From Talinum fruticosum (taxonomy: Eukaryota; Streptophyta; Magnoliopsida; Caryophyllales; Talinaceae), in contig JAITYX010000034.1 of NCBI GenBank assembly GCA_021018815.1, positions 3,410,001-3,474,000 on the forward strand: a stretch of 64,000 bases of DNA. Reading direction: 5' to 3'. Positions 47,301-59,300 of the stretch are shown piece by piece. The position numbers were made by a program, and so were the translations under genes. Under the pieces are notes generated by a model. It had not been told where the DNA came from. It saw only the letters and a program-made list of their open reading frames with translations, and made no database searches. Position 1 is the stretch's first letter. Each line of letters begins with the position of its first letter.

Positions 47301-50300
47301 AGAAGGACACACACCCAAACTCCTTTCCTAACAATGCAAATCCTCATTAAAATCCTCCACTTTACACCAAAAGCTAGACCATTTGTCTTTTGAATAGTCT
47401 AGATACTGCTCCTCCCAATCTGCCAACCCACAAAACAAAAAAGGTCCATCCTTGACCTTGAAAAAAAGAATCTTCTCCACATCTAGACCAAGTGAAATCT
47501 ACTCCTCATAAAGGAAGATAGAACACATAATAATTAATGAAATCAGGACATGCAACCACTAGAAGGACACACACCCAAACTCCTTTCATAACAATGCAAA
47601 GCCTCATTAAAATCCTCCACTTTACACCAAGAGCTAGACCATTCATCTCTTATTTGATGAAGCTCATCCTAAATTCTCAACTTGACTACTCGAGCTCGTG
47701 GATCATAATCACCAATGAAGGCGCACGTGAAATTACCCAACATCCATTTGATGGATGCAGGTAACAGTAAATACTCCACAACAAAACGACATCAAGTGCT
47801 TTTTATTCCACATAACTAAGACGTTGCTCGCTGACCCTATAGCCTTAAAACCACAAAATCAAAAGAATGGTTAGTGCATAAGCTACGAATTTAGGAAAGC
47901 TCAATGTCCTCCAATTCATCCCTTGAAAACAAACAAGATTTGCACTTCCAGTTCCTCAAAAATTCTTTGGCAGTATGATTTTGTCACGATCACTTATACC
48001 CCTCACGTGACGAAAACATAACCTGAACATAATGCACCCCCATCCCACTAGAATAGGTACAAGTCTTATCATATTTGACACCAACTTCAAGTCTCCAAAT
48101 CTCCCTTTGCCTTCTATTTCCCAGCTATGTTCTCTGCACGCTTGGTTTGGCCAAGGCATGTTATCCATGATCCTGGATAGTAAGTGAATAACCTCATTTT
48201 CATAGGACAAGGCTACTGAAGAGACGGAAAAATGAGGATTACAGTTCTAGACAACAGATCCAAAGAAGGCGGCAACAAAGATGGTGGCAAGACTGCAATT
48301 CAAGACTTGTGTGAGAGATCCAGCAGCGGCGGTGGGGCTGGGTGTTGGAGCATCTGCCATGATGGAGCAGGTGAGAGACAAATTATCAGAGATTATAGTT
48401 AGAAACTCCGAGCCCAACTTGTCAGGACATGAGCAAGTTCATGAACTTTTCTGGTTTCTTTGGGTGGGAGGGGAGCAGCAGAAGGAAGTAGAAGCAATCT
48501 TACATGAATTAGAGACAATAAGCACATGATTTCACTGCAAAAATAAACAACGATTAACTAAAGGCAATAGCACATGATCACATTTCAAAAAGTAAAGGAT
48601 AAGAATGTGAGTTTTTTTATAAAACAAGGGAATTAAACCTACCATAAGCATTTCCAATCTGACTTTGGTCCCTAAATCCAGAAGTTACAGCTATGCAGAG
48701 AATCATTAGAATCCAGTTGATGTCCGGAATATATACTTGCCCAAGAAATTTCTTCGAAGTGTGTACAACTTTCACTCTGGGAAAGCAGCCCAGAGCAAGT
48801 GCTTGCTTTATGAGGGAAAATGTTGCAGATATGGTTGCTTGACTTGCAATAATAGCTGACATAGTTGCAACTATGAATACTGGCCAGTAGATGCTATCTG
48901 CAATGAAGATATTGCCAAGCATGTCATTTGATAAAACACAAACAGCATATGTACTTTAACACCCGAGAAATCTCAAATTCTAAAATCATATATCACAATT
49001 ACGACCGAATTTTCTCGGGGCACTTTAAAGGAGTAACTATCACCATCACAGTTTTTTCCATCCTTCGTTAGAATATCAGATTCATAAGCTTCATTTATTT
49101 GGCCACACCACTTCATTACTTCTTCAATGAACAATCATAGGTAAGACTTTTTACTGACCTCTGTCTTTAAATTAATTGTTTAAACCCCAACCTTTTTGGC
49201 TTTAATATTTTATTTAAATTTTAGCCTCATCTGTGTATGTACACTTCAGTTCATCCTTTGTACAATAAATTGTTATAGGACGGGCAACTTGAATCCACTA
49301 TCAGGCACTCATGCCATTCAAATAACTAAACTGACCTTAGAAAACTTGAATATTACAAGTATTTAGGTGAAAATACTTTTTTAAAATAAAATGGCAGAAA
49401 GTATGCATCTAAAACATTACTGCAAAGAGAGGGTACTAAAAGTCAATAATTCATCACAAATCAGGTAATCATCCACAAATGAAATAAATTCATCGCTCCA
49501 TTCTTTTCGTTTGCTCTTTCTGAAACCACAGTATTCCAGCATCACTGAAGCATTAAACTGTTTGTTCCTTTTTAACACTCCCTAAATGTAGCCATTATAT
49601 TTATAAAAAAAAAAATCTAGCCATTATCAGGTCTGAAATTTTAACAGCTGCCCTCACCCCCCACCCCCTTCCTTCTCCTGGAGGGAAAAAAGAAAAAGGA
49701 AAAAAGAACTCTCTGTGGTTCTTTACGCTTACAGGTGCCAATAGAGTTTTGTGTAAACAGTGTTAGCGACAGCTAAAACAGTCAAATATGTATTTTAGGA
49801 AATAAGAAAATGGTCAACTTAAGCGGGGACCTGGTATTGAACGATAGAATGCATCCACCACATGGTGTTGATGATGTACAAGATAAGCAGCTTGCCCAGA
49901 ATATGCTAGAAGAAGGCAAGGGAATACCACCACTGTGAATGCAATTTGTATTGCCAAAACAGGAAAGTAGGCTAAGTCTGCAAAGAGTGTTTCCGTTCCT
50001 GCCACATTTATCATTTAGAAGTGAACAATTGAACTTTAGATTTTGGTTTTGAGAACTTTATCCTAACCAAAAAGTAAACAATCAATAAATGTAAGTCTGT
50101 TTATAGTGACTTCAAACATAAAACATATTTACCTGTTATGCTGAGCATAATTCCCCCTAGAGAGGTCCATCTATCTTTTCCTCCTCTTTTGAAATAGCGA
50201 TACATATAGACCGGTGAAAATGCCCTGAGAACAGAGCCATCATATTTCCACATGTTGTAGGCACCAATACCACCGATCATCAGAAACCACATCAATACAA

Positions 50301-53300
50301 TTGGAGCGAAAAGCCACCCAACTTTATCAGTACCATAATGTTGCAAGCTAAACAAACCCACCAGTATCAAAACAGCAACAAGTACCACCACATCTGCTTG
50401 CCACAAGTGGGGTTGGAAAGCAACCAAGATAATGAAAATCTGCTGTTTGCGAACGGAAAATGGAGATAGAGATAAAATATACTTGTCAAAAGGGGCAAGT
50501 TAATACCGTTATTCAGCTTGGGGTGATCTATCTTGATCCCGCCAGCTGCTGAAAGAACTGCAAAAGAGAATCCACTTATGTATTAGTAACCAGGTACAAA
50601 TTGGAAGAATTTCAGATGTTATTAGCTGTCAACGAACACAAAACCTCGCAAGATAGTCCAGCTCACGTATTATCTCAAAAAAAACCATGATTTCCACCAG
50701 ACTAAAACATGTGCTAATCCTCTAAATTCAATTCAGTAAAAGTGGGGGATATACAGAGAGAGAGCTCAAACGGGAATCCCTATTGGAATTGAAATGCACT
50801 ACAACATACTTTCAATCTTCTTTGGGAACTTCCAGTCAGAAAGATTGAAAGGTTTATCCCCATCACGTGTGTCAATTTAGAGAGGAAAAATTATCTTCTG
50901 AAGTACATGAATACGGGAAAACCTCCACCAAGAAAGCACACAGCTTTGAATTGCAATGGATTTTCTTTTTCATTGTATTAGTAAGACACCAAGGAAATGT
51001 CACGTAATACAAAACAGGCTCCTATCTTATTAACAAAATCCAAAAAAGTCGACCAACTATTTTGATCGAAAAATGGACTCTGCCTTTACAAAGTTGTCAA
51101 AAACTAAAACTCGAAACCATTATAGGACATAGCCAACAGAATCATCTCAGTTCTTGAGACCTAATTCTTGTTCAACCTTCCCCATGCCATTAGCACATAT
51201 CTTTAATAATCGGAGGTTGAATCTACTGAATAAAGAAGTGCTAATGCGCAGAGACGCATAGGCCATGGACAAAAAGGTGCTCTTCCAATTCTTCCTCCTC
51301 AAATCACGTAGGAGACCAACTGGTTTAACTTAAAATTTCTCCTTTTAAGCATGTCCTCCTTTGGGAGTCTCTCCTTTGGTGGTCTCCCAGTCAAGAAAGG
51401 AAGCTTTGATCAAAGCTATAGACTTCCACAAGCACCATAAGGACAATCTGGAGTCAACACTTCATAAACTCTGTGTAGAAACTTTTATGAACTGCCCCGA
51501 CTCACAGGGCAAAGTATTAGCAAGCAAAGCAAGAAGATTGAACATGCTCTATTATTTGGGTTTCTCAATAAATTATTCAAGTGGTTTTGATTGTTATTAC
51601 ATGAAACCACTTCTTGCACAGTTGCCTCTTCAAATCATGTAATCCTGAAAAGATTTGGAAATTGAGTCTTGAGAGCTTAACCTACACACTGCATATCATG
51701 CCAAATCAAGATCATCGACCCATTTTTCACCTGATAATGCCTAAGAGATCCGAGCAGGTTCAAAACCATTAATAACTTGATTTCTGACAACCCGCCCCAT
51801 GAATGTAAGGATTCTTCTTGCTCCATCAGCCAAAAATGTTGGCCCATATTTTTCCTTGAGTTGCAATGGATGAAGTTTAGATGCAGTACATCACAGAATT
51901 TTATCCCCTTTTTAAGTCAAGCCAAAGGCAAAATGTCAATCTTTTTTAATGCATGATGTTACGTCTTTGGACTTAATTATGTTTCTTCGTATAATTCATT
52001 GATGTTTGTCTCCATTGGGCTTTCCATGTGTCTCACCTTATCTCATTTAAGTACTTAAAGAGAAACAATGTCCACCACAAAAGGACATAAGTCTCAATTA
52101 ATGGATATTTTCAATTCAAAATGGATCTCCCCAGGCCTTGCTTCAGTAGCATCCACACTGGAATTTTGCTATTGTATCCAATCAAGTACATAATCACATG
52201 AGTTAGCCTTGAAGTGAAAGTTCGGTTGGAGAGGGGAAAGAAGTGAACAAGACGGTATATAAGGGGTTCTTAACTGGAATGTAAGCCACTCCCCTTCCAA
52301 AACCTTACTTTTCTCTTATTTCCTTCGTCAACCCATTTCCTTTACTGTATCAAAACTGAACAGATTTTTAGTTCCAAACACTTACTGGAGGCTCACATCC
52401 TCTCAAGCAATATGGTCAGCTCTTTAGCTCACGAATAAGTATTCCCATTCAATAGGGCAGATAAAGAAAATTAACTATGCAATTGAACTGCATCTATTAA
52501 GCAATGTAAGCATTTATTCAGCTGATCGCATGCTCGTTCATAAACAAGGATCAGCAGGAAAAATGCTCAACTGATGAATTTCTATGGGAAGTCTACCAAG
52601 AAAAAGGTCAATATGAGAGTTTTGTATATCTACCTGATATAGCTGAAGTGAGAATTCCATCTCCTATCACCATGCATGCGCCGACGAGAACAAGTAAAAG
52701 AAGTCCGTTTTTCCTGGATGAATATTTCTCCAACCATTGTTTGGCTTTTGCAGCCAGTGAAGACTCATGGAATATGTAACGGCTATATGTTGTCAGATGC
52801 TCATCTGTCCGGTGACGGTTCGGGATCATATTGACGTCCGCATGTCTACAAAGTAATGAATAAAGGGCGAATGACCCACCTGCTCCAGCAAAGTAAAAAC
52901 ACAGCTCATCAGATGTGGATACAAATCATAAGCTCAAAATTATGACAATATAGCTGTGCCATGTAGTACAAACCATGCATTTTGATACTAAAGAGGTGCA
53001 GTAGATACCAACACCAAGTATGCTTCGACTTAGTGATTTGAAGCCCTTGTAGTTTATTTATCACACACTTGAAAATGTTGAAAAATGCACAGGAAATATC
53101 ATCTATGTACAATGGGTAAGCTATTAAGTCATCAAACTCATGAGTCAAGGTGTCTGACTTGGTGTTCAAAAGCAAAATGGATATTGCTCACATAACTTAG
53201 GTTAGAATTCTCCAAAAGTAGTATAAATTAAGGACAGGAAAATTCCATTTAGAGGCCCTCAACTTTTGCAAATTCAGTTCGGGGATGCTGTGTTGGCAAA

Positions 53301-56300
53301 CTCCAAGAGGCTGCCTTGTATTTCGACTAGTCTAAACCACGAACCTTCACCCATTAAGTTTACTGGCAAATCATGGGGTGGTGTTGGTTTCTTTTTTAAA
53401 AAACATTTGAATAAAATGCCCCCAATACTATTGCCTTCTCACATCTTCATCTTCCAAAGCACATAAATCTTCACTGCTTCTCTCCACACGTCATTCTTCT
53501 CTCCTTTTGAAAGAAATTGATCAAAAGACTACAGCTGATCAAGAAACACCAATATTTCTCCCCTGGAAGACACAGGTATAGGCAGCTATTACAATGTGAT
53601 AACTATAAGCATCGCAAGACTTTTCCCTTTAATAACGACAACCCTATCAAATCCGCATTTCCCAGCCCTCCAACAAGATATCTGTTCCCTAAGAATAATA
53701 TCTAAAATTGCAAAACAGATGAAGAAGATTCCAAATATCTTCAGGTGTTATTTGACTATACAGGACCAAGTTTCTGACAGAATTTAAATGAGTCAATTTA
53801 GGGCTTTTAGCTCTTTGCCACTTAAGAGTGCTTCTATGGGCTTCATTCGATAGGAAGAGAGGAGGGCATGAACAACCACGGTATCTTAGTCATTGAACTC
53901 GTCTTGTATCTGTTAGGTGTAACAAACACACAAGAAAATACATGGCTGAGAAACGCCATGTGAAAACTTTATTTGGCCAATAAGGCATTGAAGATGAGTT
54001 ATAGTGGTAAATTGCATCAAAACATCGGACAATGTAGAAATGTCATCTTCTTCTAATCCTTTCTACATTCGCATAATTGTCATTGATTTCGATGTGGCAA
54101 TTTCCAATGCTAGTTCATCTACCATGTCTCACACCAACTCTCCTAATCAGCGAGATCAACACAACATCGGTCTAAACCCTCATTCACATGAGGCTAGGTA
54201 AAGCTCAAGCCCATTAGGGTTAGGGTTTCCTTCCGATCGAGTAAAAGACTATTTTACCCCTTATGTATTTCTTCTATAAATACTCACCAAACTTTGGCAT
54301 AACCCTCATGATATAACACCACAACCACCAAAGAAGCCATACTACTCCGGGCCAAAAAGCATTTTTCTCTATAATCCCAAGAAAGAGGAAAATCCTTGCC
54401 TTTTCGGTAAAACTACCCAATTCTAAAAAACCCCTTCGCGCACATTAAGAAAGATTTTCCTTGAGTTTCCGACTTTCATCCAACTAACTTGAGAGTCGAG
54501 GGCGTTCCCGGGATCCAACCCGGGTGTGCCGTTTGCCGTTTTGCCGATTTGGAGGTAGGCGCCGCCCGTCACGAAGAGTTCACCTACTCGAGTCCATCCG
54601 TCGAGGCCGGGATTGCAAATTCACTATCTCCGACTTATCATCCACATCACACCTCACCGGTTTCTTCCCGAAACATTTTGGCACCTATGTGGGGAGGGTG
54701 GTAATCCATGGTCGTAAACCGTACTAGATCATGCTCCGGAATGACGAGAAACACAACGAGATCCTCCTCTACCTCACTCCTTACCTACAGGGGTCAATCC
54801 CACGGCGCCCCTCAAGCCGAGGACGTGAAGTCGTCTCATCGCTCCACCGGCGGGCACCTCGGCGTAAGGGATACGTCACTTAGGGCGCTTCAAAATCTCA
54901 TCGATTCTTTGAAAAGTAGTGCGTTGCAACAAGTGCAAGAGGAAGTGCGGGTCACCATGGATCTACGGATAGCAACTACCCATCCTGTCCTTTAAGCTCC
55001 GGGATATGGCTTAACCCCCTCGGGAGGTCGGCCTCTTGGCCACTTCTCGGGAGGGATCCATTCTATCCAAGTACCGGTGACCGAACCGCAAAACGCTCCT
55101 CCGTTTGAGCTCCTCCGACGAAGCATCACGACAAAGGAGATGCTAGGGGGATTATTGAGGCTAAAAGAGCTCTCCGGAGAGCCAATGAAAAAATGCCACT
55201 TTGCATACCACCTCAACCCCTACGCTACACATTGCAACATGGTTCGAGGTTTAAGCCGATTCTCCATGCCCGAACCAAAACCGAGACCCCAAATAAGTAG
55301 TAGAAGGACTGTGAGTGTGGCACGTTCGAGCACTCATACCTCAAAACGGGCATGCCAACATGATATCCCTTGGCACGACCAAGAGCGGTCGAGCAGTTAG
55401 GGAACGTGAGCGGTCGGAAGAGGGGCATCAAGGGTCGTTGAACATGAAAAACCACGACAATCGAAAGAACAAGACACTCCCCCTTCGATTCAAGCGAAGG
55501 AAAAGCATGGCCTTGTTGGAGGTTCCGAGATTTCAGCCTTGTGCTATTCCCATTTTCGGATCCGATTCACATCCATCTCAGCCTACCTTCACCACGTCTT
55601 TCTCGAAAAATATCATGAATGTGCCTCGTCTACGAGAATGGGACATGGACCCCTATGATGGAACAACGGATCCGGAAGACCATTTGTCATACTATGATGG
55701 AGATGATGTCACTTACTACCGATTCTTCCTCGCTACCTTGAAGGGAGTCAAGCAAAGGTGGTTCAATAATCTTCCTCAAGAAAGCACCTCCTCCTTTGAG
55801 GAATTGTGCGAGAAGTTCACGAGACAATTCATTGTAAGCGCACGCAAAGAGAACGAACTTCTATCTCTCCAAAGTCAAGCAAGGAGAGAATGAACCTCTC
55901 AAGGACTATGTCCGAAGGTTCCATGGAGAAGTTGTCTTAATCCCGACCTTACAAGATGACGCACCCTATACCACCTTCCTTAATAGGGCTCAAGGGTGGA
56001 AGATTCAAATTCTCCGTGCCAAGCAAAACATATGCACCTTGGCGGAGGCACTTCGAAAGCGGCACACTTCATCCAAGCACATATTTATGTGTCTGAAGAA
56101 GGAGAAGTCAACCGGAGAGGAGAGGATGGAAAGCTCACTCGGAGAGCCTACAAGCGACACAAGGACTATGACGTCGATCACCGCTTTAATACCGACTCAA
56201 GGAGCATCTTGATGGAGATCAAGGTCATCCAATGTTAAGAAAGTCAATCGCCTACAAATTGTGAAATTCTAACAAGTATTACGAGTACCATGAACGAACA

Positions 56301-59300
56301 ACGCATAATACCGCTGAATGTCGAGTGCTTGAAAAAGCTCGAGGAGCTCACCGATAATGGCCAAATCGATCGCTTCCTCAAAAGAAGCCCCAAAGGTGCG
56401 TAAAGAGACCCTTCAAATCTCAAGGACGAGCGATAAGAGAAGAAGACTCTATCAAAGTCGTCGCAACTATCGTTCGGGACTTTGAGGTAGGCCTTACTCC
56501 ATCTTCTTGGAAGACTCATCTCCGAAGTGCCCAACAAGTCATAATAACGAGCTAGTCCCCATCTTTGAAAGTGCCAACCATGACTTTTGGAGAGCAAGAG
56601 TTGAAGGGCATAGACACCCCCATGACGACCCAATGGTCATCAAGTTGAAGATTTCCGATGCTATAGTAAGAAGGATCCTTGTGGACACAAGGAGTTCGGT
56701 GGATATTATCACCATGGAATGTTTGAGCTGGCTAAAGTACTTCGCGCAAGACCGTGTTCCCTCGTCAATCCCATCCTTGGATTGGGGGCGGAGGTGGATT
56801 TCCTAGTGGTGGACATTATTTCGGCATATAATGACATCATAGAACGTCCAACTCTTCACAAGCTCAAAGTTGTCATCACACCATACCTCTTGCTCATGCT
56901 CGACGATGGCACCATGGCCAAGATCTATGGGGACAAAAGACGTGCAAGAATGCCTACTATGTAAGCCTGCGGCCATTAATCGAAAGGCAAAAAGACGCCA
57001 AGGAAACCCAAGATGACCCCAAGGGAAAGCAACCTAAGGAGGAACTTTCAACCAAAGGGCCCGAGACCATGATACTCCCACGAAGGAAGAGCTCTTGCTG
57101 CCATGGTGCTCCGCACAAGGTATTATTAGCCCTTACTAAGGAAAGAAGCATCTTCCCCAAAAAAGTAACAACCTCAAGAGGTACTTCGCCTAGGTGTTGT
57201 GGGCACCTTAGTGAATACGAGTTTACCTCTCTAAGAACTCACTATCTTTATTTCTAGTAGTAGTGTCGTGGAAGCTCATTGTCTAGCATGAGTTTCCCTT
57301 CTTTAAGGACTCCGTCCGAGCAAGGAAGTCCCAAAGTCCCAATTTTGTAAAGGAATCGCTCATGCTTGAGGCATCTTTTCCGAAGCTGCCTGAATGGAAG
57401 CATAAATTCCTCCTTTTGTACATACCTCAATTTTCCTTCGTCAATACAATGAGTGCGTTTATGTAAGTCATGTAACTTCTTACGTTTAACATTTTTATTT
57501 CTCGTCTAGTTTGGGGGCAACAATAGGGGCTAATATGACCCCTAATGCAACCAAACCAAGAAGCAAAATTCAAGGGACTGACGGGATCCCCAATGAGACG
57601 ACATCAAGCCTCAAAAGCTAGGGGCTGACATGACCCACTAGATCAATCGAAGTAAGGGCTAACACAAACCCTTATGGTGAGAATCCAAAACTCAGCAACA
57701 ACTAAAAATGCGTGAGAAGAAGTGAATGATACACAAATCAAGCTAAGGCGAGAAATACATGGCAAATCAAAGCAAACAAAAGCCAAGCAAGAGACAAGTA
57801 AATGTCAAGCATGAAGAGATCGGCTATGGTCCTAAGGTGCACACACCTATCAAAAGAAGGCCCCTTGGACGAAAAAGACGGAGCGTACAAGGTCGATGCC
57901 CTTGAAGAATTGGGCCGCAAGAAATAGATCCAAAGCTATGCGCATAAGAAACCTTAAGTTGGCATGTCATGGCGACATCGGTTCAATCCACTATTTCTCT
58001 CTCCGTACTTTAGTAGAGGTCAATCGGGTGCCCATATTTTTCTCTTCAAAATAAAAGGAATGATTGTTCGCAAATTGAAGAAGAAGATGTTTTAGCCTTC
58101 AACTACTATAGCCCAAAGTTATAGCCCAAAGCTAAACGTCGCTTTTTGACATCAAGTTTGGGGGCAGGCGAGAAGCTAACGTAAACGTCCAACATAAAAT
58201 TGTGACTTGCGCACATACTAAGGAGCTGACATGTTTCAGCCTAACGTGGAGTCGTCACATTCTCACCCAAAGTGGGTTAGACTTTTCTCGACTATAGAAG
58301 GGCTAATATTTTTCACCCCAATGGAGTTACGGTCGCCATTTTTCGCTCCAAAATAGGTTGATATTTTATCCAAAGGATTCTAGAATTCGTTCGCCCTAAA
58401 GGAGTCGCTAATTTGTCGTCTGCAAATCATATCGGTATTTTTCGATCCAAAGGAGTTCGTATTTTTACGCCCTAAAATCGAGGTCGGTATTTTCCCGTCC
58501 CCTTCAATCTTATCTCTTTTTGCATAAAATTGGTAAGGAATGTTTTCCCCTAAAAATGTACTAACATAATTTTTTTTTTTAAAAGTGTCATTACAAAATT
58601 TAAAATAAAAGGAGAAATAATAAAATTGAGTCAAATTAAGATTTGGGGGTTTGGAGAGGAGAGAGAAAATGGGGTTCACGTGGGGGCGTTTGGGGGAGGA
58701 GAGAAAAATGGGGGCTAGGGGGATTCAACGTGGGTGGGGGAATTTGGGGGTTGGGGATTGGGGGAGATTAAGCGGGGACTCGGGAAATTTGGTAGGGAGG
58801 GGGCTTCGTGAGTCGGGGAAATTTTAGGGGCGCTGCGAGAGTAAGGAAAAATTTTGGGGTGGGGTATTTTGGGTTTGAGTGGGTAATCTTTTTGAGTTTG
58901 GAGTCGTGAATTTTCGAGTCGAAGTTGGATGTCAAGGGTTGGGTTCTAAAAGTTGTTTGTAAGAGGAAAACATAGTACAAAATATTCTTTGTAAGAGGAA
59001 CTTCTTTATCAAGAATGATTACACACAAAGCTCGGAGATGTTTTTCACACCAATCCATTGTTGTTGTAAGCAATAGCTTTAAGCAATGGAAAAACTAACT
59101 ACCAACTATCCGGCAGACATGAAAGTGGTGCATATGAACAGCTTATGAGCAGCAGCAAACTGATTGGACAGCAGCAGATTGGGCAAGAAAATCAGTGCGG
59201 GCTACCGTGATCCGAAAATTCTCTTTTTTTTTTGTGGCATTTTTTTGTTGGAGATTAGGAAATCAAAGACAATGACAAGAAAACGTAACTGTATCTCAAA

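Larger units (their letters stand above)
43600..48540 (-). mobile_element. Degenerate L1-type LINE, split by a solo LTR
   Basis: The minus strand keeps the LINE order. There is a possible ORF1 start MADAPTPSP at 48358-48360, and endonuclease remains at about 47090-47646 (EDFNEAL, DFTWSR-like), tandemly duplicated. The linker [13 protein letters not shown] is near 46720-46760. A reverse transcriptase piece reads [22 protein letters not shown] and [15 protein letters not shown] (about 46180-46360). A C-terminal [17 protein letters not shown] piece lies at about 43995-44080. Many stops are present. A Sirevirus solo LTR sits inside at 44210-45574. Ends are approximate and no target duplication was found. 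Confidence 0.65.

Noticed and set aside
48281..48529. An 82-codon plus-strand frame
   Set aside because: Antisense to the presumed LINE ORF1 start and leader; no independent support.
58768..59073. A 101-codon minus-strand frame as a gene
   Set aside because: Only the first few residues after the ATG look gene-like; the rest is translated G-rich repeat. It is kept only as a possible internal part of the copia element.
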